This document shows positions 12,167-24,512 of a stretch of 64,000 nt of DNA, one piece after another. Each line of letters opens with the position of its first letter. The first letter of the stretch is position 1. Origin of the DNA: Spongilla lacustris (lineage: Eukaryota > Porifera > Demospongiae > Spongillida > Spongillidae). The stretch covers positions 10,078,632 to 10,142,631 of the forward strand of contig OX442418.1 of NCBI GenBank assembly GCA_949361645.1. The letters run 5' to 3'. The notes below the pieces were generated by a model. It saw only the letters and a list, made by a program, of their open reading frames with translations. It had not been told where the DNA came from and searched no databases. A program made the position numbers and the translations under genes.

Positions 12167-14520
12167 TTAGTCTTCACACAAAAGTGGTTCCCTCTCACCA
12201 AAGTTGGCTGTAAACAGTGTGGTGACAGTAGTCGTGGCAGCAACCACTGCACATTTCCTTTGAAATAATCCATCAATCTTCTCTCTGGCTCTGTCATATA
12301 TACCACAAACCTTGAGGATGGCCACAATGAGACGGTACAAGACAGTCACCATCAACACCACTACATAAAGACCCACCAAAACACCAACACATATACCACA
12401 ATGGGCTGTGTTTGGTCTGAACTTTGGTCTAGAATGTAAGACATTGATAGAGCTAGTACAATATAGTTGAGGAGGTAAAACATATCAAGACTATGATAGA
12501 GCTGGTTGTAGATGTTGCCACGTCTGTTAAATTTATCTGACATTTGAAGTGACTGTCCAAATGGTTTTATTTCTGTCTGTGATAAGGTGAACAAGACTGC
12601 CACAGTAGCTTGAATAGACAGAAGCAGAGATGGATTGTCAGAACTATACACTGCATTTAAAATATACATCACAACTAGAAGCCAAAGCCTTGCTCCCAGC
12701 CACCATCGCCACTCCCCCTTATAGGGGGCATAGTGGGCATCAATCATTGGTTTGATCTGATTGGCCTTCGTGTGGAGTTAGTTGAACAGTCTGTTATGTT
12801 CACTGTACCGTTCAATGATTGGAATGAAAGTGAGGGCAACTGTGTAGGGGAGGAGGAAAAGGGTACATGTCACCATGGCAACCACAAATATTTTAGTATG
12901 CTTTCCATAAAGGTATTCCACATTTCCATCATAGAACCAGACATGAATATCACCACTGGGCAGCTGGACTGTAGAGTATGTGAAAACATCAATGACAGTT
13001 CTAAGCAGCTTGGAATATGACAAGTAGATGAGATAGATAGGACACCAACTGCTCTTTGTCCTATGATGGTGAAAACTCTATAAACACAGGACCTAGTGGA
13101 GGTAGTGGGAGATCGCTGAAGACAGTAGTGGCAGAGCACAATGACTGTCATGGTCAGGATGAGGAGGTAGGCTGGGAACACAAACTGAAGACCAGCCTTG
13201 TCAGCATCATCCATACCATCATAGAAACACAGAGGAATCCCAAGATCAAGGTTCACAAGGGACACTATCACCTGCAATGGTCTCAAAGTGGATTGGCTGA
13301 AGAATATTGAAGTATTGACCTGAATAATGTTGGCATAGAAGATGAGCCCATATATTGTGCCTTGTGTTACAGTGAGGTTGAGGAAAAACAGTGCTGCCAC
13401 CAGTAAGGCACCCAGCACTGCAAGCATCACAAGTGTGATCAGCCACATATCTGAGCACACCTGGCACTGGGAAGAACCAAAGATCGCACTGTAGTTACCA
13501 TGACAATGACCACAAATAATGCCAGTACGCCCTCCACTGCACAAGTCCCCAGGCCTAACTAAAGATAGCTTACTGATTGTACTATTGCAATAGTCTAAAG
13601 GACAGAATGAAGCCAGTGCAGGAAAGGTGTCATTGTAAATACCAATCCATTTATTTTTATTTATAGTCACAGTACCATCTGATGTATCACAGACAACTCC
13701 ATGTGATACCAAAAATGAAGAACAGTCACACATTGAAGAATTTGACATGAATATGAAACCTGGTTCACATGGTAACAGCTCCACCTCAATGACTGTTGGG
13801 GAACTACCAATATTTGTGGACAGACTCAGATTTAGTGAAGCCATTTGTGGTCCATACATTTGGTACTCTATTGTACCACACACTGTTCCTATCCACCGAG
13901 CTTCTTGGCCTGGTCCAAGTGTTATGGTTGTAGTGGAGTTGTGCCATTTGATGCATAAACCACACCAGGTGATAGGTTGCTTCTGTCATCTACAGAGGTA
14001 ACATTAAATCACACAGTCCCACCAGGATATGTGGTAACCTAATCCTTTCCTTCATACTGACCTGTGACATTGCACAAGAGTCAGGGTCACTGCAATTACA
14101 AAGCTGCACCTGTGTTGGAAATGAGAGTATTTGAGTGTCATTAAGGTCTTTTGGTAATGTAGTAATCGTGAAATAGCTAGCCACAGTTTCACATATATAT
14201 TTTTTAACACAATAGCACCCATAAATGGGTGTGGCATACACGGCATGACCACCTAGCCGTGCATGGTTATCAATGAAAGTGATGGAGCTACTTACGCTAC
14301 CAATAGAATCTTCAATGAATAGAATAATGCAACCATATAATACTATATTTGATGATGGACCCCCATCACTGTAATTAAATAGCACCACCATACCCTGTTG
14401 CAATATTTTGGGAAAATTCCACTCTGCAACTGTCATTGAATCTGAGTGGTACATTGTCCGATAAACTGATGGCCCCACCATTCTCTCCTGTAACTCAATC
14501 CAATTACACAGAAACGACAT
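12167..14520 (-). pseudogene. Broken many-helix receptor-like gene
   Basis: Minus-strand fragments form a large membrane protein of a type abundant in sponges: an extracellular region with parallel-beta-repeat character (ITFIDNHARLGGHAVYA near 14270-14230), a Cys-rich segment (CPLDYC near 13600, GGRTGIICGHCHGNYSAIFG near 13530-13470, CQVCSD), and then several membrane helices (LITLVMLAVLGALLVAALFF; GLIFYANIIQVNTSIFF; NLDLGIPLCFYDGMDD; FVFPAYLLILTMTVIVL; further helices down to 12170). The frame is disrupted near 14045, 13930, 13050 and 12400, and by an in-frame TAA at 12778-12780. The homologous reading resumes each time, for example LSYSKLLRTVIDVFTY directly after the 13050 shift. No 5' exons for the usual longer ectodomain are seen. 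The whole gene lies inside the TTAA-bounded element, so it may be a captured and decaying copy. Confidence 0.8.
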
Positions 14521-15253
14521 ATCTTCCGAATTCAGGTTCCAAAATGGAGGCTAACTATTACCCCCAATAATAATTGTAGTGAAATACGCCCCCTAAATGG
14601 CTGATAAAAACTAAAATCAATTGCTGTGAGGTTTAAATTGTATTATCGATACTCAATGATGATTTGCATGTAGTGAAGTGTTATTTTCAACAAAATTGGA
14701 AATGCTCTTTTGCTGTGAAAATAAAATGGTATATAGCACAGCTAGCATGCATTGAGATCACACGTAGATCAGATGCAACACATATTTGGCAAAATCTATA
14801 TTTGAAGCGTATTTTTAGTATACTCAAAATAATTATTTGGTAATTTTAGCTGCCTGCTATGAGGGGGAAAATGGTTATGAATTGAATTAGTATAAATTGA
14901 CATGGCTCTAAAACGTGCTAACATTTTGCACTGAAAATATGCTTTTTGTATCACTGAAATGGAGACAGTTTGTATGATGAGGAAATTTTTTTCAAACTGA
15001 TAATTATGTGGTGCCTACCACCTTAAAATGAAAATGAAGAGTGAATGTGTCCTATTGGCATTAAGGACGAGCTTCAGACTAGTCTGAGGACCCTACTCCT
15101 TATAAGGTCCAAGACCACTCATGCAGTCGTTTAGTGTGGTCATCAGAGCTATACATCATCAGTTTGCCACTTGTTAAAATGAAAATAATGTTTCACTATT
15201 AATTAGGTCAAGTCAAAGTCTTGAGGTAGTCTAGCCAGTTTAGCAATTAATCA

Positions 15254-15375
15254 GTGTGTGTGTGTGTGTGTGTGCATGTGTGTGTTTGTGTGTTTATGTG
15301 TGTGTGTGCATGTGTGTGTGTGCATGTGTGTTTGTGTGTTTATGTGTGTGTGTGCATGTGTGTGCTCTGTGTGCG
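15254..15375 (+). repeat. (TG)n microsatellite with GCATG interruptions
   Basis: TG dinucleotide run interrupted at intervals by GCATG and TTTG, giving a second-order pattern of about 45 bp. The matching frames give only CV/TH-type simple peptides. Confidence 0.93.
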
Positions 15376-15484
15376 TGTGCTTGTGTGCGTACATGAACTC
15401 TGAAGTTGCCCCAATTGAGAGGAATATACTACTGAAGCTCTTTCCCACATGAGTATTATTACCATTGTTCCTTACACTTTTGCC

Positions 15485-15593
15485 AGTAAAATTTCCAATT
15501 TGCTACTATCTGTTAGTAGAAAAATTTCAAAATTTGCTACTATCTGTTAGTAGTAAAATTTCCAATTTGCTACTATCTGTTAGTAGTAAAATT
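15485..15593 (+). repeat. Three tandem hairpin units of 30-34 bp
   Basis: Three copies of a unit built on AAAATTTCCAATTTG followed by CTACTATCTGTTAGTAG, in which CTACTA and TAGTAG can pair around a 5-base loop. The middle copy has small changes. Confidence 0.85.
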
Positions 15594-15952
15594 ACTGACA
15601 AGGATCCTCGTCCCTTTTCCACGGCCTCATGCTAAATGTAAGGACCTACATGTTAAACTCATGCACGAGTTTCCTTTGTGATATAAGGACAATTCAATTG
15701 GAGAAAAGTAAACATCCATGCATATGATGGACGTTATACCTTACTACAACTGTGTTGAATACAAATCATGCATTTGGATAAGGCGCCTAAACATATACTA
15801 ATCAAACGAATAGAGGTTATGTTATAATTCATTGTGGGTGTGTGCATGTACAGAAAGCAATGAAGACTGACTATGAAAGGATGCACACATGAAACACTGA
15901 AACTTATTATTGTTTACTATGCATGGCCAGAATGAATAAACCAATGCTCAGC

Positions 15953-17121
15953 CTACACATGCGCTTTGTCAAGGAATTGCTGTAGCTTGCTTTCAAACAT
16001 GGAGTCATCATCTCTTATGCATGCCACACCACTAATTATGGGCGGAACGGTATTGCAGCTATCGCACAAAATGGAAATGATCCTTCCATCCATCAGACCA
16101 GAGTCTTTTGAGACAGACTGGAGGAGCTCATACTGGCACCACGGGGAATGTTCATACCCCGGGGAGCACACTATCAACACCTTATCGGCCTCCAATATCA
16201 GCCTCATCCTCTCCTCGGAGATCGGGTGGCCTACGATCATGTCGTCATTGTGTACGGTCACCTCGCTACCAAGGATCAGCTTCTGAATGAGCGGTTTGAG
16301 ATACTGACTGACCCAACTCAATTTTTCATTCGAGTAGCTTATATATACGCGTACAACATCTAGCTTCACCTTTCGCCTCATTTCGATATCCGTCATGCTT
16401 TTCACCTTGCGATTTAAGTCAAGGAGCAAGGTTTTGGAAGATGTGGAAGGTATCCTACCTGAATTCAGCAAGATTGCGTTGAAGTTCGATGTGGTAAGTG
16501 CGTCAATGCTTGTACTTGATGAAAGCCATTTAGTAGATGCGATACCATTTCTCTTTGGCATGGTGCTGGGGGTTTGAAGTATTACAATCTTCACCTGGGA
16601 CTTATTTCGCTTCAAACACACCAGAACAATCACAAGAATAATGGTGCCGATGAGGATTACTAGAATTCCGGATACTAATCCTCCGACCAAAGCTAGTGGA
16701 TATTGTGCGTTCAAAGGAGAAGGGGTATTCGAAACCGGTATCACATGTGCATCATAATTAGGTGAAATAATTAAATTGGTTGCTTTGCTCCACTGGATGG
16801 CGTCCGAATACCAAAGGGAGCACGTCACCTGAGAGTTATTAAACGCCACAGACAGGATGGATAAGGTCAGTGTGGCAACATGTATACGAGCAGCTGCGTC
16901 TATCCGAAATGTATTACTGAGTACCAGCTCGCTATCGCCTGAGCATGAAGAGGAATTGCAAATAGCAGTGTAGCTTGTTCCGTTGGCCAAGAGAAGATTG
17001 ACGACGGCAGCTGCTAAGTCATCGTTAGAGCTATACTCGCATTGAAATACCGCCTCTTCTCCAATCGAAATCTGGGGTTCCACAGGAGGGATCAGTTGTG
17101 CGTAGAGCCCTTTGCGGTAGT
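15953..17121 (-). CDS. Ig-TM-TIR receptor, terminal exon
   Basis: Innate-immune-type receptor of the sponge Ig-TIR kind, in which extracellular Ig domains replace the leucine-rich repeats of Toll receptors and a cytoplasmic TIR domain signals to adaptors. The exon starts after a good acceptor (GTTAACACATGCATTTCAG) in phase 1 and runs 389 codons to TAG at 15953. Order: Ig-like domain (about residues 10-115, Cys pairs around FQCEYSS and VTCSLWYS, several N-glycosylation sites); a membrane helix of about 25 residues (LVGGLVSGILVILIGTIILV); a basic, Ser/Thr-rich juxtamembrane stretch; then TIR (about 255-385) with box 1 VRVYISYSNEKLSWV, a central VTVHNDDMIVGHPISEERM, and LIVCSPGYEHSPWCQYEL. The first exon is missing here. 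A phase-compatible signal-peptide/Ig exon lies 18 kb upstream at 35359-35758, but transposons fill the interval and linkage is unproved. Confidence 0.85.
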
Positions 17122-18862
17122 CTGAAATGCATGTGTTAACATAACAATATTGCACGTGCATAGTTCTAAAAATCCGAACCTTATAACAAATGTTATGTAG
17201 CATGTCCAAAATTTTACAGGGACATTACACTTGCTTAGTCTGAAAAAAGCCGACATGCGCATCTGGTTACAGTATAAGTTTGACAAAGGCATTGCCGGTG
17301 CATAGTTTGCGTAAAATAAACCTTTAAAAAGGACAATCGTTATATACCATGTCCTAAATTCTGCCGTGACAATACTGCTAAGCAATTAATTTAGCATTCG
17401 TGCATTTTATAACACCTTTTGACTGTACTTGTCAACAATCACATGCAAGTATACACGACATACTAAAACGATGTATACACACATATATGCACATATGTAT
17501 ACGTTTCATTGTTGCCACATGGCGGGATGATTTCACGGGAGCATCCAAATTATACAGTTCAAGTAATACTGCATGTGTGTGTGTGTGGGGGGGGGGGGGG
17601 GGGGGGGGGCAACTTTGTGCTGAAATAAAATATCTTAGAGTGCCTGGAATTGTTGCCAACGGTCATGATCAAAATCAACCGCCCACTATCACTTCCAGGA
17701 TACTACATAGTTATGGCCGTTCAATTTATGTCTTGGTGAACTTTGGCATAGAGTTGCAATATACGATACAATTTATCACCTTGCATGCGTAGTTTTAAAC
17801 CTTATACATGTACATGTATGTAGGTGTTAAATTTTATATCGTGACACTATACTGCAATGATAACTTAGTGAAACTACTGAGTAGCTAATAATAACACAAC
17901 TTGCATGAAATAGGTTGACTGGTTTTGCATGGTCTGAAGTGAATGTCGGTAAATCTCTAGCTAGAGCACTGATGAGTTACCAATGTTACTCTCATATAGT
18001 ATTTATTTGACCAACGGCCGGCAACAGGACTCCTACCAATCGGACCACTTATCTAGTGTGTCGAACAAAAAGTCAAAAAGAGCCGATTTGTGTTTGCTTG
18101 AAGTAAAAAAAAAACGTGTGGTTCAAGACAACAAGAGTCCCCGGTCAGAATAGCGTCATTTTGTTCTTCATTTATTTGTAAAGAACTCGAAACATGAACC
18201 GTTCTAAGAACGCAAATGATGTCATGCAAAGTGTTTAGAATTTCACGCGGCAGTGCTCTTTTGGGTCAATTTTACGTGGAACTTATTAGGGACAGAACTG
18301 ATATCAGAAATATGTGTTGATATACTTTGCTTGAAAAGTAACCTGGCACAAGAACCGTTTCAAAGAATGCCAAAAGTAGCAGTAGGATCAGAATTTCAAA
18401 CTGTATCGTTATTCGTACAAAACTTATTTATTAATATACAGTAGCACAAGTGTATTACAAGCAGATGCGCTAGGGATATCCTATCTAAACTATAGCAGTA
18501 CACATGTAGAGGTCAAAACTGAAAGTGACCTTGCCCTGTCATAAATAAAAAGGTCTGCCTAGGTCTATTAATAAACACTTTTATAACATGGCTGTCTCTA
18601 AAAAGCTATTGCATACTGTTAAATGGGCTAAATAAAACCCACCCATGTTTAGCACAAAGGGTCAGTTGTTAGTGAAGTTAGTGCAGGCGCCTTCCTTAAC
18701 AAGGCACTGAGCATGCGTAGAAAAAAATAGGTACATGATATTGATGCAATCAAAATCATAGATAGTGACATTCTAGCAGAGATAAGGTACCATACTGTTA
18801 GTTCCTAGCCTTTCTTCAGTGACACCTCTTACAACCACATGTATAAGGAAGCTTGGTATACA
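17122..18862. other. No gene recognised; poly-G tract at 17587-17609
   Basis: Upstream of the Ig-TIR exon on the minus strand. It holds a 23-G run preceded by TGTGTGTGTG, and otherwise AT-rich sequence without credible exons. A first exon of the Ig-TIR gene was sought here and not found. Confidence 0.5.
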
Positions 18863-19414
18863 TACTACTACCCCTACTCCTCCCCTTACCTTCTATTACC
18901 CCTACTCCTCCCCTTACTTACTACTACCCCTACTCCTCCCCTTACCTACTACTACCCCTACTCCTCCCCTTACATACTACTACCCTTACTCCTCCCTTAC
19001 CTACTACTACCCCTACTCCTCCCCTTACCTACTACTACCCCTACTCCTCCCCTTACCTACTACTACCCCTACTCCTCCCATTACCTACTACTACCCCTAC
19101 TCCTCCCCTTACCTACTACTACCCCTACTCCTCCCATTACCTACTACAGCCCTTACTCCTCCCCTTACCTACCCATACTCTTCCCCTTACCTACCCTTAC
19201 TCCTCCCCTACCTACTAATACCCTACTCCTCCCATTACCTACTACTCCTCCCCTTACATACTACTACCCCTACTCCTCCCCTTACCTACTACTGCCCCTA
19301 CTCCTCCCCTTACCTACTACTCCTCCTCTTACCTACTACTCCTCCCCTTACCTACCACTACCCCTACTCCTCCTCTTACCTACTACTACCCCTACTCCTC
19401 CCCTTGCCTACTAC
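18863..19414 (+). repeat. Pyrimidine-rich minisatellite, unit about 27-28 bp
   Basis: About 20 copies of a unit composed of CTACTACTACCCCTACTCC plus TCCCCTTAC, with shortened variants towards the right end. The plus strand is almost free of G, so the minus strand is G/A-rich. The open frames through it (Leu/Pro/Thr/Tyr repeats) follow from composition. Confidence 0.93.
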
Positions 19415-19817
19415 TTGCATGGAGTGAGGTGACCTCAATGGGGTATGATGATGAATTATTCTGCACCTACATGGCCCTTTCCTCAAAAAGAAAGTGTATA
19501 ACAGCTTGCACTTATACACTGCTGCCAGAGTATGCATGAAATATATCTGCATGTACAAGGTTTACAAGTTGAGATCCATCTAATATACGGAACACTGTAA
19601 TGAAGGAAGATATGTTGCTGTCATACCAAGAGACAGAGTAAGGAGAAGATAAAGTTTCGCTGGTGTCAGTACTAGAACTGAGTATAACATTGTTTATGGA
19701 CTGAACAATATTTATCATCCATGGCTGAGTTATTTGTGGTTATCATATATTCACATAAGCAATGTCAGTAGAAAACAGTTACTGATTACTATGTAAGTGA
19801 CATATACATAATTTATA

Positions 19818-20620
19818 TATATGGGACAGTGTCCAGCAAAATCGGGCTTGTGGGGTTATAATTAAAATTGCACGTTGTACTAAACAACACATCTTCGCGA
19901 CGGTACTACGTTTTCCTTTCAAATTTGGTACACTTGTTACCACACCATTTCTCTGTGTGAAAATCGAATTTTGTGATTTACACATTTTCCGTGCCGTGGA
20001 TACAACAATCGTTAACCCCGCGGGTTAGAATTCCTCATTTCTCCACGTACGAGTGTTGAAAACGCGTCAAATTCGGGTTGCACATAGAGGAGTCCTGTAG
20101 CTATTGATTTGTTCTGTTAGTTAATTTCCATATCATCCGTTACGGAGATACAGTTGAACAAACTACGGGCACGTTTTCCCGCTTGATTCGCGCCAATGAT
20201 TTTGGCAAATCGCGTCCCGCTCAGTGAATGAAGGCGGTGATTATAGCGAATCAAGCGGGAAAATGTGCCTGTAGCTTGCTCAACTGTATCTCTGTAACGG
20301 ATGATTCAGACACTAACGAACAGAACAAATCAATAGCTACAGGACTCCTCTATGCACACTCCGAATTTGACACGTTTTCAACACTCGTACGTGGAGAAAT
20401 GTGGATTTCTAACCCGCGGGGTTAACGATTGTTGCATCCACGGCACGGAAAAGTTGTAAATCACAAAAATCAATTTTCACACAGAGAAATGGTGTGGGAA
20501 CAAGTGTACAAAATTTGAAAGGAAAAGGTAGTACTGACGCGAAGATGTGTTGTTTAGTACAACGTGCAGTTTTTATAGTGATAAAATTATAACCCCACAA
20601 GCCCGATTTTGTCCCATATA
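19818..20620. mobile_element. Palindromic non-autonomous element 2 (803 bp)
   Basis: Second member of the family at 9691. Left end TATATGGGACAG; right end GCCCGATTTTGTCCCATATA. The arms are inverted over about 390 bp (landmarks GGGCTTGTGGGGTTATAA, TTAACCCCGCGGGTTAGAA, TACGAGTGTTGAAAACG). The centre (TTTTCCCGCTTGATTCGCGCC, CCGTTACGGAGATACAGTTG) is shared with element 1, while the outer arm sequences differ between the two, so only ends and core are common. The left end has an extra GTGTCCAGC segment missing on the right. Confidence 0.87.
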
Positions 20621-20901
20621 ATTATAATTATAATAATTGTATATACCAATGCAAGTTCATATAGTAGCTTAATTGATCAGTGTTTCTCTATCGTATAAAT
20701 CCGCATAATTGCAACATGCACACCAGGCTTTTATTTAATGGTCTTTGTTGCATTTTCATAAAAACGCAAAGTATACAGTACTCGCTTTCTCCACTATTGG
20801 GGTTATTAATAATGATGACAATATGTCTGTTGCTAAGTGAAGATATTTAGATTGTATCATCACTGTTGAAAGCATCCAGTTATGAATAAAAAGCAATGAA
20901 A

Positions 20902-21176
20902 TAAGTAAATTAAAACATTCTCTATAAAAAGTTGGTATTATACTGGATTTGAAGGCAATGATGGTGTAAAAAGCAGAGAAACAAGGGTTGAATGATAAGG
21001 GGAAAAAAAAAAAAAAAAAGTCCTATATTTAGCACATGCATGAACAATGCATGTACTATCCAGCAATGTGTGCCTGGCTAAATATAGAGCTATGTTTCGT
21101 TTTTCCTTATCATTCAAACCTGCTTTTTATCATATATACCACCAACTTTCTTGTAGAGAATGTTTTTATTTACTTG
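20902..21176. mobile_element. Short imperfect palindromic element (about 275 bp)
   Basis: Left arm AAGTAAATTAAAACATTCTC and right arm GAGAATGTTTTTATTTACTT are inverted. Inside them CAAGGGTTGAATGATAAGG and CCTTATCATTCAAACCTG, then CCTATATTTAGC and GCTAAATATAG, also pair. An 18-A run interrupts the left arm. A small MITE is likely; no clear target duplication. Confidence 0.7.
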
Positions 21177-22359
21177 TATTCATTTGAGTTGGACACAACA
21201 TGTTGCCAGCGTACAGTGTATGATCGCCTTTGGACCATGCAGTCAACCTATTTCATGCCAGTTGCGTCTCGTTTTAATAGGCGGTATACAGATCAGTAAT
21301 AATAACTTCTCAAGCTGCTAAATAAGAAAGAGTGTAATCGTTTGGTGCCCAATGCTGCAATATTGAAATCCACATAACTATCTATATCCTTATGAGTTTT
21401 GCATAAATGAAGAATTTTTTTATTTTATTTTTCATCAAGCTCAACTTAGATAATACAACTTGTAAGCATTTTTGAGAAAATTAAGGTATTTTATTGCACC
21501 CGAATGGCATAAATCCAATTAATGGATCCATTTCATTACATGATTGCATTATGACAATACTGGGAAAACAGTATTCAATTTACACAATTTAAATCATCCC
21601 ATCTAGCGGCTCAAATGCCACATTCTGGCGATATGAAACTGCACATGCATTCATTGCACTTACAAAATGTCTGCATAAAGCAGACATTGGCAACTGCTTC
21701 TGGAACATAATTGGTAGTAGCAGTAACCAAGATGGCCACCTTCGATTCGTTGCCGGGGCCCGCATAGTTCACGGTGTACGGGATTTTTGCGTTTGATCCC
21801 GATGCGATGGTCTATGATAAGCAAACAAGCTCTTGATTAGCTGAAAAAACATTTTAATTGTATGCATGCGTGCATCTCCCGTACAAACATTGACCAAATG
21901 CAGCTATCGTCATTAAGAACAGGACAGGAAACATGCCGATGAAGCCAGAATTCATTAGTACACTTGGATGATTCACTCCATTGCCATTGATGTCTTATAC
22001 TGCTGCCAAAACATTCCATAAGAGCCTTGTGTTACTTATTGCAGAAAAGCATGCACAACTAACCATACAGCCTAACCCTTTTTTTTTTGGCTTCATGTGA
22101 AATTGGGCTACGTTCTGCAAACATCCATGTGCCTTCCTGGCTCAAGATCATCATACCATCGAGGCGCATGCTCCCTATACCCACCTTGTGCAACAGCAGG
22201 TGGATGAACGTTGTGTTTGTATTGTGTCGATTATGTGTGCATATGTGTACTTGTACCGGAATAATTACATTATTAATAGGTGATGCAATTTTTTTTTTAA
22301 TATGAAACCTCACAATACATGTTAAACACAAATTGCAATATTTAACTAGTATGAGTCAA
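21177..22359. other. No gene recognised
   Basis: AT-rich sequence without credible exons. Short T-runs occur at 22080-22088 and 22290-22298. Open frames on either strand have no recognisable motifs. Confidence 0.45.
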
Positions 22360-22640
22360 CCATCTAAGTAGAGGTCTGAGACTATAGCACGGGGACCTGC
22401 CCTTGCAAGAAATGCTCTGGCATTCGAGCGCACTGTTGCAAAATATATAACTACTTTTACAAAGGGTGCCTGGCATGTTGCCTCTGCAAGGTGATGGCCA
22501 ATCTTTGGCATAGCTGGTTGGTGACACATGGATTTGCCTGGTTTATAGTGGGACATGATATTCTGTCTGCAAGAGTGGTCAAAACTGGTCTGCCTTCTAA
22601 CCCCCATCCACCAAATGTTTCTAATGCCAAGGGGATGAAC
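22360..22640 (-). pseudogene. Reverse-transcriptase protein, C-terminal remnant
   Basis: The minus-strand frame contains IPLALETFGGWG (near 22635-22600) and, in a shifted frame, VRSNARAFLARAGPRA (near 22435-22388). These correspond to the C-terminal block of the reverse-transcriptase family whose fuller copies lie at 24.5-29.9 kb (there CIPLVVETYGAWGQEA and onward). At least one frame change separates the two parts. Only the tail is left. Confidence 0.55.
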
Positions 22641-23125
22641 ATGATGTTCTGGGTGTATAATTATTACTTTTTCAGTTACAGCAGGATAAGTGGACATACA
22701 CAAGTACACTATTATACAAACATGCAACTACATGTAAACTACGCACAATGTATAAATACATTGGACATATACACAAATACACTGATGTATGAGCATATAC
22801 AACTAGGCTACACACAATGTACACAAAATGCTATCTACATCTACCCTACTTCACTTTGACAGATGCTATGGGAAAGCATTAGCTAGTACCAGGTGAAGGT
22901 TCAGCCGACCATAGAATTCGGTAAGAATCACTGACTTTGCTTTGGATGAGCAAGTGGCTAGTCGAGTTACAAGCTGGGGGATAGACTCCAAAGCCTCCTT
23001 TCCCCAGGCTCCATACGACTCCACTACTCAGTTCTTTTCTTACATTTGGTGTCATTAGAGGAGTGCTTTCTCAGCTCAGTGGTCAGTGCAGCTACTCCTG
23101 TTGTCACACTCGCTTCCAAAAGATA

Positions 23126-24386
23126 GGGGTGTACTATAATGCGATGATTTTGGAATTATGCGTCACCCACTTAACCATGTGTGCATGAGTCCAAACGATG
23201 CATTTTGGCTGTAGAACGTATATACCTATCTTTGAATTTACCCCCTCCTATTTGCAAAATTCAATTAATTTCGATTCCGCAATCTTATCCTGCCGCCGAT
23301 GCACCTATAAACGTATCCCAGAGCTAGCGGTGGAACAAAACAATTGCGCCGTGCTGTTTTATACCGGCCGCTATAATCTAGCTCTGAATACGGCATTTCT
23401 TTGCCTATATACGAGTGCCAGCATCAAGAACAGAGGCTATATCGTTCAATTCGTCACTACTGCCGAAACCTTCCGGTCCTGCGCCGGCATCAATATTAAA
23501 CAATCGAAACCTCTACTGGCCGTAGCTGTGCAACTACAGGAACATGTATCGAGTAACCAGTTCCATTCACAGGGCATAAACATGTCGCAAGAGGTTGCTG
23601 GGGGGAGTGGTCTAAGAAGGAGCAGGAGGCTGCTTGAAGAGATCGTACTTGATGATGAAAACATCAACTGCGACGATCCTTTTCCTCCGTGTGCACATTT
23701 CCAGCATTCGACAAATATAGGGTGTACTTTAAAGCGATGATTTTGGAATTATACATTCTTCATGCAGTCGGGCGTGTGTGCATGGCAATATGCCAATCTG
23801 AGGGGGCTGGAAATGTGCACACGGAGGAAAGGATCTTCGCAGTTGACGTTTTCATCATCAACTACGCGATCTCTCCAAGCAAGCTCCTGCTCCTTCTTAG
23901 ACCACGCCCCCAGCAACCTCTTGCGACATGTTTATGCCCTGTGAATGGAACTGGTTACTCGATACATGTTCCTGTAGTTGCACAGCTACGGCCAGTAGAG
24001 GTTTCGATTGTTTAATATTGATGCCGGCGCAGGACCGGACGGTTTCGGCAGTAGTGACGGAATTGAACGATATAGCCTCTGTTCTTGATGCTGGCACTCG
24101 TATATAGGCAAAGAAATGCCGTATTCAGAGCTAGATAATAGCGGCCGGTATAAAACAGCACGGCGCAATTGTTTTGTTCCACCGCTAGCTCTGGGATACG
24201 TTTATAGGTGCATCGGCGGCAGGATAAGATTGCGGAATCGAAATTAATTGAATTTTGCAAATAGGAGGGGGTAAATTCAAAGATAGGTATATACGTTCTA
24301 CAGCCAAAATGCATCGTTTGGACCCATGCACACATGGTTAAGTGGGTGACGCATAATTCCAAAATCATCGCATTATAGTACACCCC
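23126..24386. mobile_element. 1.26-kb palindromic element with GGGGTGTAC ends
   Basis: Left arm 23126-23706 and right arm 23810-24386 are inverted copies of about 580 bp with few differences, around a spacer of about 100 bp. Both ends read GGGGTGTACTATAATGCGAT going inward, each preceded by TA, so a TA target duplication is likely. The spacer holds a third, diverged copy of the end (GGGTGTACTTTAAAGCGATG at 23720), in the same direction as the left end, so the structure probably arose from two copies of a shorter element. The left arm has an open frame of 180 codons (23198-23740). Its last part, from the ATG at 23581 (MSQEVAGGSGLRRSRRLLEE and onward), looks like a normal protein start and may be captured host sequence. 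Confidence 0.85.
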
Positions 24387-24512
24387 TACAAAAGAGTTGT
24401 AAGATTAAGCGGAGATGTGACAGACAAGTCAAAAGCTGCTGGCTTGCCCAAGACCCAGGTTGGAACCAAAAGATCAGCTGAACGGCTGTGGTTGTGATGA
24501 TTGGTGAGATTA

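Larger units (their letters stand above)
10943..15026. mobile_element. TTAA-flanked 4.1-kb element with 18-bp inverted ends
   Basis: TTAAGGTGGTAGGCACCA starts at 10943 and its exact inverse ends at 15026. TTAA is thus present at both borders, as left by piggyBac-type transposases. No transposase-like frame is seen inside, so it would be non-autonomous. The interior holds a degenerate tandem repeat (11770-11912) and a broken receptor gene (12167-14520). The inverted end is short but exact, and the two ends diverge immediately after it. Which superfamily mobilised it is inference from the TTAA alone. Confidence 0.65.

Noticed and set aside
15251..15452. Cys/Val-rich and Thr/His-rich frames
   Set aside because: (TG)n microsatellite.
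18819..19432. Three overlapping Leu/Pro/Thr/Tyr-rich open frames of 120-200 codons
   Set aside because: All three frames are open because the pyrimidine-rich minisatellite lacks stops; none has a domain or a plausible start context.
23198..23740. 180-codon gene in the left arm of the 1.26-kb palindrome
   Set aside because: Most of the frame has no protein-like pattern and it overlaps the inverted arm. Only the last 50 codons are kept as a possible captured fragment.
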